Position numbers and translations under genes: made by a program. Shown one piece after another: positions 35,266-47,600 of a stretch of 64,000 bases of DNA; the first letter of the stretch is position 1, and each line of letters opens with the position of its first letter. The notes under the pieces were generated by a model that made no database searches, was not told the origin of the DNA, and worked only from the letters and a program-made list of their open reading frames with translations. Source of the stretch: Brugia malayi (taxonomy: Eukaryota > Nematoda > Chromadorea > Rhabditida > Onchocercidae); the NCBI RefSeq assembly GCF_000002995.4, contig NW_025062475.1, positions 14,602,687-14,666,686 on the forward strand, written 5' to 3'.

Positions 35266-36816
35266 TGATCTCTTCGTGACTGATTTATAATTTATCTAAT
35301 ATCTAACTTTAGCTTTATTGTGCATTTAATGCAGTAAAATATACAATTGATACTGTTCTATTAACTATTAATTAACGTTCTATTAACTTCTTGGAAGTAT
35401 GACTTTTCCAAATGCTTTCCATTTCCTAATTATCATATGATACTTTTTTTTTTCGTTTCTTCACATTAGCATTCCGTCAAACGTATCTGTTAATGTGTTC
35501 TTGAACATGAGATTGTATTAAATTTGAAATTATTTGAACTTAATTAAATGACTTGTTTCATAATATATCTAAATATATAATTTGAATTATCTTATTTATA
35601 AATTATCCTTTTTTTTTTTTTAATCTATTTGTAAAACAAATATACACTTCTGGTTTAACAGAAAGTTTTGCAGGCAATTTCAGTACAAATATTTCACTAA
35701 TTTTTTTAACCGATTAATATAAGTTCGTAATGCTTCTTCTGTTGTAATTAGGATTTATGAATTGTTGAGTCTACTAAAAATATTTTTCTACTTATGCTTT
35801 ATCACCGAAAATGGATCATGATCTCTTGTTGATGGTACACCTATGTTTAAATATATTAAATGTGAACATTGGCTATCCAATTCAAAAGAATCTTGTAGCA
35901 TTCTATTGATTCGTTTAATCTATGCTTCAAGCAAATCTTTTTCTGTATAATCTTTATGGAGTGTTTTCTTAATTTATAATGCTCCTGTTTTGGTGTCATT
36001 GAACAATAATATTGCATTTTAATATTACTGTTGAACTGTTTGAATAATTTTTTTTTTTCTGTGAAATTGCATTTAAATTATTTATTTCTCAAATTAAAAT
36101 ATTGTCGTAACACAATTTGCATTGAAATGGTTCTCCATCGGATAAATTTATACTTTAATTTGTACAAATTTTTAATCATTTTACTTTTTTTTTTTCATCA
36201 GGGAAAGAACTAATAGATTGTTACAGTGGATAAATTTAATGGTTAGTACTAGAGTAGTATTAAGAGAGAAGTTGAAATTTTTTTGAGAGTTGAAATATTG
36301 TTTTTTATCTAATTTTATCCAAATGTTTATCAAAAACTGATGACATACCTGTTTAAATATATTAAATATAGATGATCATGTGGCTTTCCAAAAGGATTTT
36401 GTAGCATCTGTTGATTCCTTTAATTTATGCTCTAAAAGATATATTATTGTACGAATTTAATTAGCTGATTTATTTGCAGTATGTTGAACAAAAGAGTAAG
36501 AGAGGAGATAAGATTGGTTGTGTGATGTTCAAGTTCTACAGAATATCTATTCGAATTATTTGAAAGGTTAGAATTGTGTTTAGCGTATAAAAGTTCAAAT
36601 CATTATCCTTTCGTATTGATAGAATTAACCGATTTCAATTTGGAAATTTTAAGCTGGAAGGGATTGAAGTGATTCATTTATAAAAGCTCATTCAATTCAA
36701 ATTTGACTTAGCCATCTTTTGTTGATGCTTGTTTTCTAAGTTAGGCATTATCGTCTGTGTGTTATACAAATACTTTCAAAGATGTTTTCATTTTATTACA
36801 GGATTTCTATTAAACA
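35266..36816. other. intergenic region with a diverged duplicated block
   Basis: No gene was recognised. Two related segments of about 95 bp, at about 35830-35930 and 36338-36432, share GTTTAAATATATTAAAT, CTTGTAGCAT/TTTGTAGCAT and TTTAATYTATGCT in the same order. An acceptor (TTACAG) at 36800-36801 precedes the RGP1 start by 15 bases. Confidence 0.5.
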
Positions 36817-39709
36817 ATGCCGATTGAAATAGTGGCAAAATTAGATCGTGAATCCGCGGTATATCTTGCTGGGGAAGCTATACAATGCAAGGTTTTTCTT
36901 TTTTTTTTTTTTTTTTTTTTTCTGCTTTTTTTATTGGTTGCAAACTGTTATTGTGTTCTATCTAATATATAACTATTATTAGATAGAGTGATAGATCGAG
37001 CAATCGAGCTAATATTATATCTACGTTAACATATTAAGTTTGCATTTTTCCTAACTTTACTTATTATACTGTCCAATTCATTATCATAGATTATCATTCC
37101 AAAATATTCTAAGTCATTAACAATCCATTCATAGTCGTTTTTCCTTTTTCGCTCCACCTATAGAATTTAAACTGGGATTTTTTTTATGATAGAATTTAAA
37201 TCTGATTTTCCTAAATTTCCCATCCATCTTTAATTTTGACCATGTATAGTCTACTAAATGTTCATATAAAGCAAGTATTATTATTTATGCTATCATTAAT
37301 AGATTAGTCATTAGTGCTGTATGGCTAAAACATTTTTATCAATTTTTTTTTTTTTTTCTGATAAAGCTAATTTTCATAACTACTTTTCGATTTCTGGAAT
37401 TTTTTTTTTCTGTGAAAATTCTCAAAATGCATTTCATTTTAGTATGATATATCCACAATATGTCATACAAAAATTAAACCATTATAATGTAACTCTTTAT
37501 AAATATTATGTTATTAATGTTTTAGGTAATAGTACAAAATATTGGTAATCATGAGGAATCCTTAGCATGGGGAAGCGTTCATGTACAATGCGAACGAATT
37601 GTCCGAGGAAATAAAGCCGATATTCCTTTATCGAGAAAAAGTTCAGGCGAAGAAAAATCGAAAACGGTTGCGACAACTGCAATGTCACGTTCCGCTTTTA
37701 CTGTTTTTTCTTGCCGACCGGTTATTTTATTTTGTGAACTGGTGTTACATACTGGTGAAAGTCGTAATTTTGAATGTACGCAACAGTTACCATTGGATTC
37801 TATACCACCATCATTCAAGTTTATTCTTATTTCATTTTGTTGCTTGTTAATTCATATTTTCGAAGAATATTTTTTGTGCTGCATGTCATTTTGGCCTAAT
37901 TCACTTTATATCATAATGTTTACATGTTTTCAGAGGACATCTTGTGCGTTATATCTATAAATTGACGCTTGGCGTGCAACACGTTAAGTCACCAATCAAA
38001 CTGATACACGTTCCATTACGAATCATACAATCTGATCTTGGATTGACGTTGCCATCCTCACCGACGCTTGTTAACCCTTTCATTAGCAACCGTAGTGTTG
38101 GGTAACAACTACTTTATTAATTTAGTGATGCTCGTTTTTGTAATTATGGATTGTTTGTGTAATTTTCACATTATGTTTTCGTTTTCACAAGCAATTTAGT
38201 TTCTTTTTTAAATTAAATACTTGCAATTCGACCTTTTCAAAAAAAAAAAAAAAATCCGATGTTTCAGACCGTCAATTGTTGATTTAGCTATGGAAGCGAG
38301 TGACTGTTTAACAGCACCTCATGGAGTTTATAGTTATAATATAACAAATGCATTCGGTCGAATTGCCAACTTTTTGCTCAATAAAAAAGCCTACAAATTA
38401 GGGGAAGATGTTATTGGGAGATTTAATTTCGATAACTGTGGCGTACGATGCCTTCAGGTTTATAAAGTTTTACATTTTATAAAAGAAAATTTTTTTTTTA
38501 TTTTTTAAAGCAGTTGCTAGAAAATACTTAGTATAATTACCGCTTCTTACGCCGTGTTAGTTTTTTATCTTGTAATAAATAAATTATATATATAGAACGA
38601 AAATTCTAACTATTGAAAGATGAGTTTTCTCGGTTTGATGTTACATCGAAATTGAGAGTGTGATCATTTAACTCACTGATTATAAATTAAAAAATGGAAA
38701 GTATATTGACGTCAGGACAACAAGTGCGTCTTCAAATAAGCGAAGAAAAAGCACTCCAATCTTTTCTGATCTATATATCTTCCCTACTACTTTTTTTCAC
38801 AAAAATTGTAGAAGTTAATTAATTTTTAATACACACTCTGCTCAGTTTATTATTTGTTCAAAATTAATTTCAGTTTGCTGTTAGCTTACAGTCAGTTGAA
38901 AACTTAGTAAATGAAGAATGGTGTTCACATACATTTGTAACTACCCATATGACTGAGCATATTGTTTGTGCATATTGGACTGAAGCAGCAATACGACTAC
39001 ATATACCACTTTCTGCAACATCTACGTTTTATACAGATACGGGTAAGTTTTCAAAGTAATGATTGAGTATAATGAAACATGAAAAAAAAATTTTGAGGTT
39101 TGTTTAAGATCTTTTAAATGCTATTTGGTAATACATAAAGAAATTTGGAAAACTGGCCTTTACATTTCCAAAATGAAAAAGCCTTTAAACCTTTACATTT
39201 ATATAAGTTTGTATACCACTAATTTGCTAAATTAACGTTGAGAATAAATAGAAGTAATGATTAGTGAAAATGAAAAACTATCTCTTTAATTATGTAACCT
39301 TTCCTAGTCGTTTTAAGCATTAGTCATGTACACTTCTTTGCATTTTCATTTATTCTTTTAGTGTTATACCATTCATAGCATATAGCATATTATCCATTTT
39401 TGTATATTTTCCAGTTCATTTGAAATGGCGCCTCCATTTCGAATTCGTAACATGTAATGACTTTAATGAAGAAGTGGAAGAAGGTCTTTGGCAGGCACCT
39501 ACAAATGTTAATATAGAAACTATGGCATGGGATTTGGATATTAAGGTTTGCTACTATTTTCAAGTACCAAATTTTTACTTCTCGTAGCCTCTAATGAATC
39601 GAATAAATGTTCCGACAATCTGATCAAATTTCAGGTTTTCCCATGTAATCCACATAATGCAGCTCTTACATTACCAAGTCCAACTACTCCTGCTTCCATT
39701 ATTGTTTAA
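36817..39709 (+). CDS. RGP1: RGP1 homologue, RAB6A GEF complex partner
   Basis: RGP1 pairs with RIC1 to activate RAB6/Ypt6 on Golgi membranes. Seven exons (36817-36891, 37526-37818, 37934-38101, 38268-38457, 38874-39042, 39415-39545, 39635-39709) join in frame to 366 residues, close to the vertebrate length. The N-terminus resembles the family opening ([22 protein letters not shown]). [38 protein letters not shown] and the segment [13 protein letters not shown] with the later [11 protein letters not shown] are all arrestin-like-fold blocks found in RGP1. The fragment [20 protein letters not shown] is also conserved. The gene converges on DPH7 with only about 216 bp between stop codons. Confidence 0.92.
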
Positions 39710-39925
39710 ATTGTAATTTATATCACAGGAAGCTAGGGCTGTCTTTTTTTTTGTTACTGTATACAAAATGGAATGCTAAAAACAAAAATCCAATATGATC
39801 ACAATTTTATACATTTAGTCAAACTTACAATGAAATGAAATTCTGTACAATTTGTAAGTCACCGAACTATGAAAGGAAAACTTTAACAAATGGATGAATA
39901 GTTGGCTCCTAACGTAGCCAACGAT
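39710..39925. other. short convergent gap between RGP1 and DPH7
   Basis: Only about 216 bp separate the two stop codons, so the 3' UTRs must be very short or overlap. No other element was seen. Confidence 0.6.
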
Positions 39926-41736
39926 TTATATTGTTTCGAAATTCACACTATAATTATTAAAAGTACAGGAAGCAATAACGGAAGTTTGTGGTGAGAAATC
40001 TGCATCATATAACAATTTTTCACCTAGTTTGTTATTTTCCTGAAGAATATCAAAATTATCCTTTTTCATTACTATCCAACCACCGTACATGCACGAGACA
40101 ACATAGGAATTTTCATCAGCAATGCGTATGCTCCATGCACTACCATTTATCTGGAAAATGAATGTTTTTGTCTGTGAATTAAGTTAATTTTGTTTTTATT
40201 TCCAAATATTTATTTTCTTCCGAGACTCATACTACATAAAAGCGAATTTTAAAATTTGAAATTGAAATGATTTGCCGGAATAATTCTACAATTCGATGAG
40301 TAGTATAACTCGAAATTCAGGTTTCCTTTAGGTAACATATATATATATATTAGCTAAAAAAGTTTTAAAATGTACAAAATTTTAATTTCTAGTTTGATTT
40401 GAGAATCATACGAAATTCTAGATTACAAATTACGATCCTCTAATCAAATATCTCATTATTATTTCTAGAATAAATTTTTTTATAAGTTTTAAAATGTCGG
40501 AAACAGAAATAAATTTGAAAAATAAACCTTTTTGTCAAGAATATATTGAGCGAAATTCCTAAGATCGATGCGATGTAGGTGATCATCGTATGAACCACTG
40601 ATAACATATTCTGAATTTTCTGTATGAAGCGAAATGACACCGCACTGATGTGTCTTATTAACAGTTACTGGTTGTTTTGTACCTAATCGCAAATCCCATA
40701 GTTTTAGTAGATTATCTTCACCGCCCGATAGGATGCAATTGGTATCAAGCCAAGTCGTTGTCCAAACCTCACACGGTTCATCAGTATATGGTGAAGTATG
40801 TCCCAGAAAGGAGAAAGAAATGTTTCCTAAAAATGAAGAATACAAAAAAACATTGATACATGGAAAACTTCAAAATAAGTAGAAAGATGCTGATACTTCC
40901 ATACCTCTCGAATTTATCTATCTTATCTAAAGATAGATAAATTATTTTAATTAATTTACTAACTAACAGAGATCTATGTCAGAAACCTGAAAATTATTCT
41001 ACATTGCTTAGATTAATTACGGTAATCCGATTAACACTAATATTAGAGAATACTTCCTGTCTTCTGCTTTAAAGTACAATTAACAGAAGAAACCAGATAT
41101 TAAGCGCTGGAAATGATTTCATTCTGTGCTTTTACTATTTATATTTTATTACCTTAATTATCATATCACTTTTTTTCCATTGGTGTGCTTTTATAGTTGA
41201 GAATGAAATTTAATGCTGAGATTTGATACAAATGTTATTCCATATATAACTTGAGGACTATTTCTACTTCCACTCTCAAATTTAAAAAATTACTACTCCA
41301 ATTTCCACAGCTTCAAGATCTGAGCTTTAATGCAAAAAGAAAAAAAAAAAATACCCGTTTCTAGATTAATAACATGCACTGTTCCACAAACATCGGAGCA
41401 GAGTGCAAAATTTCCACAAATTGCAATCGAAAGTAGAATTTCCTTTTTGGTAACCGGCAAAATATGTGCAGCATCCAAATTACTATTGACCACACCAACT
41501 GATCCGGTTGTTAAAGCAGAAATAATATACCCATCAGGCTGCATAGCAAAACGGAAAACTCCTCCCGGTAAAGCGATTAATTTATCCACCTTATTTCCAT
41601 GTAATCTGTATATGCTACCGGAATGAGTATTATGGTTATGCAGCTGATAAGTTGCAACAATACATTTCAGCGATTTCTTCTCTATAAATTCCAAAGCAGC
41701 GGGTTTTTCATGGAGGATGAGCGAGCAAGTCTCCAT
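39926..41736 (-). CDS. DPH7: Diphthine methyltransferase DPH7 (WD40)
   Basis: DPH7 removes the methyl ester from diphthine methyl ester on elongation factor 2, the step before the final amidation that makes diphthamide. Three exons (41355-41736, 40528-40826, 39926-40150) join in frame to 301 residues. WD-repeat features are clear: LSGGEDNLLKLWDLR, then HQCGVISLHTENSEYVISGSYDDHLHRIDLR, the order and spacing typical of DPH7. The C-terminal blade has GSAWSIRIADENSYVVSCMYGGW and ends with FSPQTSVIASCTFNNYS. It is shorter than the human protein (about 450 residues), mainly lacking a long loop before the last blade. Its start lies 49 bp after the CDK2AP1 stop on the same strand, with an acceptor (CTTTAG) 17 bases before the ATG. 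That implies co-transcription and trans-splicing. Confidence 0.88.
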
Positions 41737-41785
41737 AATTAGACTTTCCCAAATCTAAAGATTTAGTTGGAAAATATACAACGAA
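41737..41785 (-). promoter_or_regulatory. 49-bp intercistronic spacer with trans-splice acceptor
   Basis: The gap between CDK2AP1 stop and DPH7 start is too short for a separate promoter. An AATCTTTAG acceptor (AG at 41754-41755) leaves a 17-base leader. No AATAAA signal fits upstream of it within the gap. This is the compact layout of a nematode operon junction. Confidence 0.6.
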
Positions 41786-42327
41786 TTATTGCTGCCGAAC
41801 ACTTCGATCAGTTTCTATTAGACATTCTCGTACAAGAATCCGAGCACGGATGATATTTCGTTTCAAACGTTCTGAACAAATTTTATTGTTTGTATATGAT
41901 GGTCGAATATCCTTTCCCAATTCTTCAATCACCTACAAAAAATATTTGAAATCTTATGCAATTCAATATTTATTCAATTCAACACTTAAGAAGAAAACCA
42001 ATAATTAATGAAAATGACTGACGTGTCCACCGTTTTTCTAACTATTCCAAAGCCATAGGAAATTCGGAAGTCATGTTTGTATATTATTTTGAATAATAAT
42101 GAGAATCAGTACTCAAACAATTCGTCAAAAAACAAATAATTAAAATCTGCGAATTTATAATTCGAAAATTCAAGAAGTAGGAAGCAACTAACACTCAATA
42201 ACTGAGTGTATTTTGATGTTCCTGATACTTGGGCAGCCGGAACTGAATATTGCGGAAGTGTTGCAGTAGTTGATGATTGATTAGAGGTTAACTGCTGTAT
42301 AGTATGTCCACCAGTTTCACCCGACAT
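41786..42327 (-). CDS. CDK2AP1: CDK2-associated protein 1 / DOC-1 homologue
   Basis: CDK2AP1/DOC-1 is a small subunit of the NuRD chromatin-remodelling complex. Two exons are certain (42193-42327 and 41786-41932), giving 93 residues from the ATG used. The second half is diagnostic: [19 protein letters not shown], then [21 protein letters not shown], matching the helical C-terminal DOC-1 domain nearly residue for residue. The N-terminal half is Gln/Ser/Thr-rich. The frame stays open upstream of the ATG to an acceptor (TTTTCAG) at about 42359. That upstream part reads SAVNHPTSV, similar to the segment preceding an internal Met in the human protein, so an unplaced 5' coding exon is likely. It is the upstream partner of DPH7. 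Confidence 0.88.
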
Positions 42328-42481
42328 AACACTTGTCGGATGATTTACAGCACTACCTGAAAATCACACGGATGATGACTGATTAATAAGTATCAAAATT
42401 TTCTGAACCGACGATTATTTAAAAAACAAAAAAAAAGAAAACCGGCCAGTTCATTTTAATGTATCATAAATTCAACATATT

Positions 42482-42524
<43 letters not shown>

Positions 42525-43376
42525 AATATCCGTAAATGAGTGCAAAGATCAAAATTTATTCCGGAAAACGGAATGGGGCAGAGACAACACGAGACAAATT
42601 ATTCTACAATCGTTGCATGCTATGGTACATGAAATAGAAGTGCAATCCGGGATATTCAATGAATCATATCGGAGCTGCCGGATACATAAATTGGAATTGC
42701 CCATAAATTGGAATATCATACATTTCCTAGAATTGTTATTCTTTCCGGAAATTTTCTTTAAATTGTCCTACAAGAATTGTTTTATCCGGAAATCTTATAC
42801 TGTGAAATCAGGATTATTTAACATTAAGCTTGACTCATATGAATGTCATAGTAATCTTGCATAATGGATTTAGGTATTCAACTTAAAATTTAAACAAATA
42901 TTATTCTTTGTCCCAAAATTGCTACTAAAATTGTTTAAAATTAATTAAAATTATTACTTTTCCTAAAAATATATCAACTTTATTAGTTTCCTAATTCAAT
43001 TTAATAATGTATTATATTCTATACATCTTTTTAATAGATAATTTTGAAAAAGTCTTTCATATATTCTATATCATACCTTTTGCATTTTAACTTATATTGA
43101 AAATTTTGAATACTGAATTTTTGCAGTTTGACTTTAGTCTAGAATCAATTGCCATTTATGGATATCTATGTGTTTAACAAGCTTTTAGAATTTTTTATCA
43201 GATTATTTCGGATTTTACTAAAATTTTTTTTAAGCGGAACATTAATCGGCTTCGTGCTATTTATTTAAGTGTTAAAAAAAGATTTTGTATTAAAATATGT
43301 TTTGAATTGGATGCAATAAATTAATTTTTCAGTATTGGCTTGGTAATATTGATTTGACTTGAAGAACATTAGCTGA
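42328..43376. other. divergent promoter region, CDK2AP1 and copper chaperone
   Basis: About 1 kb between divergent starts. It holds a (TA)n run (about 42487-42521) and an unusual cluster of CCGG-containing motifs: TTCCGGAA-type sites near 42559 and 42743, ATCCGG at 42645 and 42785, and CCGGAT near 42678. A further ATCCGGAT lies near 43535 in the first intron of the chaperone gene. In such AT-rich DNA this looks non-random and could be a shared regulatory element. A missing 5' exon of CDK2AP1 may also lie here. Confidence 0.45.
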
Positions 43377-44050
43377 ATGGCTAACGTGAGATTTCATTTT
43401 TGTATTTTTATTATTATTATTTTTTTTTTTATAAAGGCTTAAAAGTTTATATTTTACTGGATAAATTGAATTTAAACTATGGAAGATAAACTTCCGAACA
43501 AGTTTGTTTTATGTCGTTCACATCCAGTAAGAAATCCGGATTTCTGAATCTTCCTTCATTATAGCTATTCTGGTTATGAATAATGATAACTCACTACTAC
43601 AGGTATACAGGTATATTATATGAGATCTATTTGAATTTCAGACATATACATTTGAATTAAACATGACATGTGATGGATGCGCAAATGCAGCACGAAAAGT
43701 ATTGTCGAAATTAGGTGGTATGTCAATCTTTGATGATGTATTTTTCCGAAATTTCAAAGAAGGTTAAATGCTGAAATATTTGATCAATAAGTTAATTCTC
43801 TAAACGAATTAATACCAAATATCGAAAACTGGTGGTCATATTTTGCATCATCAAGTGTTCCTTTCTTGTAATTTCATTCATTCTTTCTTTCACTTCCTAA
43901 TTTGTTGGTTTTTTTTTTTTTGCAGATGATATATCAGATGTACAAATCAGTATACAGGATCAGCGTGTCGTTGTTACAACCACACTACCAGCTGATTCGA
44001 TACTTGCAGTGCTGCAGAAAACTGGTAAAAAATGCAAGCAGATTTGTTGA
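43377..44050 (+). CDS. cuc-1: Copper chaperone ATOX1/CUC-1
   Basis: This is a cytosolic copper carrier that hands Cu(I) to the secretory-pathway Cu-ATPase. Three exons (43377-43385, 43642-43717, 43926-44050) join in frame to 69 residues, exactly the size of ATX1-type chaperones. The metal site MTCDGC is present in the first beta-alpha loop, followed by ANAARKVLSKLG. The C-terminal lysine-rich end TGKKCKQIC keeps the conserved KTGK. The first exon is only nine bases (Met-Ala-Asn). It is supported by an acceptor at 43331-43332 upstream, a GTGAGA donor and correct phase. The heavy-metal-associated domain fills the whole protein. Confidence 0.93.
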
Positions 44051-44670
44051 AGGAACTCTCATCCACCATCAAAAGTTTTTTTTAAATGATTTTAATAGTT
44101 CCTTGAATGAAAAGTTCATGCTAATGCATTCTGGACTATGTATGGATTTGGAATTTTTAATCATGTCATCGATTTTCACCGTACTCAAATCCTGAATATT
44201 TTTCTGAATTTTTAGCGTGATATTTCCATTCTTGTTTTATAGCTTTCCTTTTTTCCATTCCTGTTCTTTGAGAGCGTTTCCAGTTTAGTTCATTTTTTAT
44301 TATTAAAATGAGGTTTATCTAGGTTTTTGCTGCTGTATTCAACTGTTTTGTACCTCTACTATCCAGTTTTATTCAATTACATCTCGGTGCTTGAAGAGGA
44401 GAACAGGATCTTTGTCCAATTTATCATCGTTCCGAGTAAAGTTTTGATTTGACTATCATTTTATCTACTAATTATATTCATATTTTGTTCGGTACCTTGC
44501 TATATTTGTTCAATAATTTGGCTGCTATTCTAATTTATTCATTAATAAGGGATAATTAGCTTGTCTCCATTCTTTTATCTCTCCAAACTCGTACTTTTAT
44601 ATTAAGTGAAATGTTAAATCTGATCACAGTTGAGCACATTATATTGAAGTTTTATTTCAACACTTAGTTT
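44051..44670. other. convergent gap between copper chaperone and UTP25
   Basis: About 620 bp with the 3' ends of both genes. The plus strand has pyrimidine-rich sequence and no recognisable exon. Confidence 0.5.
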
Positions 44671-47600
44671 TCACCGGCTTACCAAAGCATGCGATGTTTT
44701 AGTGGAAAACATTATCTGTCGTGTGCAAACATCACCAAATATGTGAGCCATACGAAGGAAATCAAATTTCGTGTATAGCATACGAACATGAGCATAATTA
44801 CAATCCACCTGATTAATCATTTCGTGATAAAATTTGGGTTGTGCAGGAGGTTGATAAAAAGTGAGTGATCCGATACCCTGAATTATAGAAAAAAGGAAGC
44901 ATAAGAGATTTGAAAACTAATTAAAGCGACTTAACTTAGAAAACCACTTAATTTCAATAAAACGTCTGTGCCTAAAAATAACTACTGAAATAGAGGGATA
45001 ACCGAAATAGGCATTTCCCATAGAGAAACTATTGGCATCTTAGTTATTTTCTCAGAATAAAAAGAAGAATCATAAAAGCTTTATAAATACCTTAATATTA
45101 TAACGTCGATAGAAATGAAATCGTTCTGTTATAAGCATAAATTTCTTTTCCTTCTTATAGAATAATGCCCGCGCTTTTGCTACCTGTAAATTATGGCTTT
45201 ATTTTAGAAATTGTAGTTTTTCTACCAGAAAATCTCGGGGAAAGGATGTCGCTAATACTGTAGATCAGAAATCATCATATCATTATTTCTCGAGCGAAGA
45301 CAAAAGCAACTGAGAATATACCAAAGACAAATGGTAGTATCACAGTCATAAACTTTTTTCCCCGCTATTTGGTATTTATTACTTCTGGAGAAAAAGATAA
45401 GCAGAAAGTTTAATAGTAAAGACTGACCTTTCCCTCCTTTGCGTACTCATGAAGTTGGACGAAGCTTTCATTTTCATTCTTTAGATAGTTCCGAATTCTT
45501 ACGAAGTCAAAATAAGATGGGATAAAAATAACTGTACCCAATTCACACTTCGGCAGAATCTTTTCCTGAAAAGTCATTTGTATTTATTTCGAAGGTAGCA
45601 TCTTCTCTATGACGCCGTATATGTGCATGTACATATCATTTCGTTAAAAAAATGTTCTATAAAAAAATTCATTAATTTTCAAAAGTTCGCATTATCCTTA
45701 TTGACTTGGATAAAAATACCTTGAAAAAATTAAATCGGATATCAGACTGATTCTCTGCTACGTCAACATCGATTCGCTGCAACTCCTGGCAGTATGGAAT
45801 CTCTATCTGAAATTGCCAAAATCTCCGATAACGGTATCAATTATTGCATAATAAAGAATTACTAGTTCGAGACTTTATGTTTATTCCATATTTGACCAAA
45901 ACTATCATCATACCAGAAATTTCCTTCAATGAAAAAGTACTTTCTTATATCCTCATTGATCAAACTGAATATCAAAGTCAGGGAAAGGCAAGTTATTATT
46001 AATTGTATATTGCGGAAGTTGATTAACTAATTTCACGTTCGCTTGAAAGTTTAAATATCCGTCAAGTTTATAGTTATTAACCCTGAAACTTTAATCTATT
46101 TTGTACAAAAAAGAGGAAAAAACAAACATTATTTAGCAATCCTTCACTTCGTGTCAGTAGCTTGACAAATCCAGCAAAATTCTTACAATAAACAGCAAAT
46201 AGTGCGTCACATTCCGCACGACGTTCTTCTGATATTAGCACTGTTTGCCTAATAATATAATTTATTTCCTAATTTGATAAATCCCATTAGTTTATACACA
46301 TATTGTTCAAAAGTTAAAAAAAAAAAAAAGAAAAAAAAGACCTGTAAAATTTGGAATATTGTTCAAGGCTCCAACGCCGAACTCGTGATATATCAACTGT
46401 GAGTTTCTTGGGTTGTATATGTAAACTACTCATAATATTTAACAAATGTTCCCAATTTTGCATTAGCAATATGTCAGCCTAAATTTCTTTAACTGTTTTT
46501 CTTTAAATAACATAAGTTTTGAGCAGGAAAAGTATAGAAATCTTCAATAACTAAATCTAGCATTTGATTCCGGTAGATTCTGATATTTATGAATATTATT
46601 CATCCCGACAATCACTTTTCACCACAAAAATACGTTGTAAAAGCAACGAAAAATTCATAAAAATGACTGTTTTAAATCCCTTCAAAAAGAAAAACGAACC
46701 TACCTTATCAATGATTAACACTTCTATGGAAGCCAAAAAGTCCGTTTCACGTTCCTCACTACCTTCACCTACAATCATCCGTAAACCTAGTGGTGAAGCA
46801 ATTAAAATATCCGATTCATCAAATGCTGTATAAAGTTTTAAACTTTTTTTGGCAATTGCAACACCAATCCGGAAGCAATCATCAATATTTCCGCTCATAA
46901 GTTCCCGGTAATCAACAGAAACCTGAAAAGTAATAAATAAAATTGCTGTATGAAAAAATGAAACGAAAACATACGGGCAATAAAAAAGAATACCTAATGG
47001 TAAATTTGATAAAACATCGATAAAACTTTTACTGATAAATTGATAAAAACATAAATGCGATTGAGATAAATGAACAGTCTCATAAAATTGGCGGTGATTT
47101 TTTGAAACTTCGACCTTTCTTTTTTCTGATATTTTGAAACCCGTATCGCCATACTCCGTTCTGAATCGCCGATAATTCGAAATAAACGGCTTATCTGAAT
47201 CACCAAAAATTAGCAATCGAAAATTTTCAATAATTGGAAAGACATCCTTTTTCATTGGGCAAATAATTAGCACTTTTGGTCGAGATAATCCTTGATCACG
47301 TGCATTTTCGATATCATCATCGGTTAGTGTTCCCTGAACATGAAATTTAAACTTGAAAAAAAAATTTTCATTAGTCAATTAAAAATATTTTAATAAAACG
47401 TATAAAAATATGAGAAAACATATGATACAAATATAAAACGTGAATAAGTGATCATTCCTCTTTTCTTCCGCATCAAAACTTAGTCTCGAATCACATAGTA
47501 AAATTTTTGAAGTATATTAAATCGAAAAAAACCACATAGTATAATTTTCAAATCATACAGCAAATGTTGGGAGCAAGTATATTAAATGAAAAAGATATAC

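Noticed and set aside
42613..42864. 83-residue plus-strand ORF upstream of the copper chaperone
   Set aside because: There is no recognisable domain; the start, phase and acceptor of the chaperone are explained without it.
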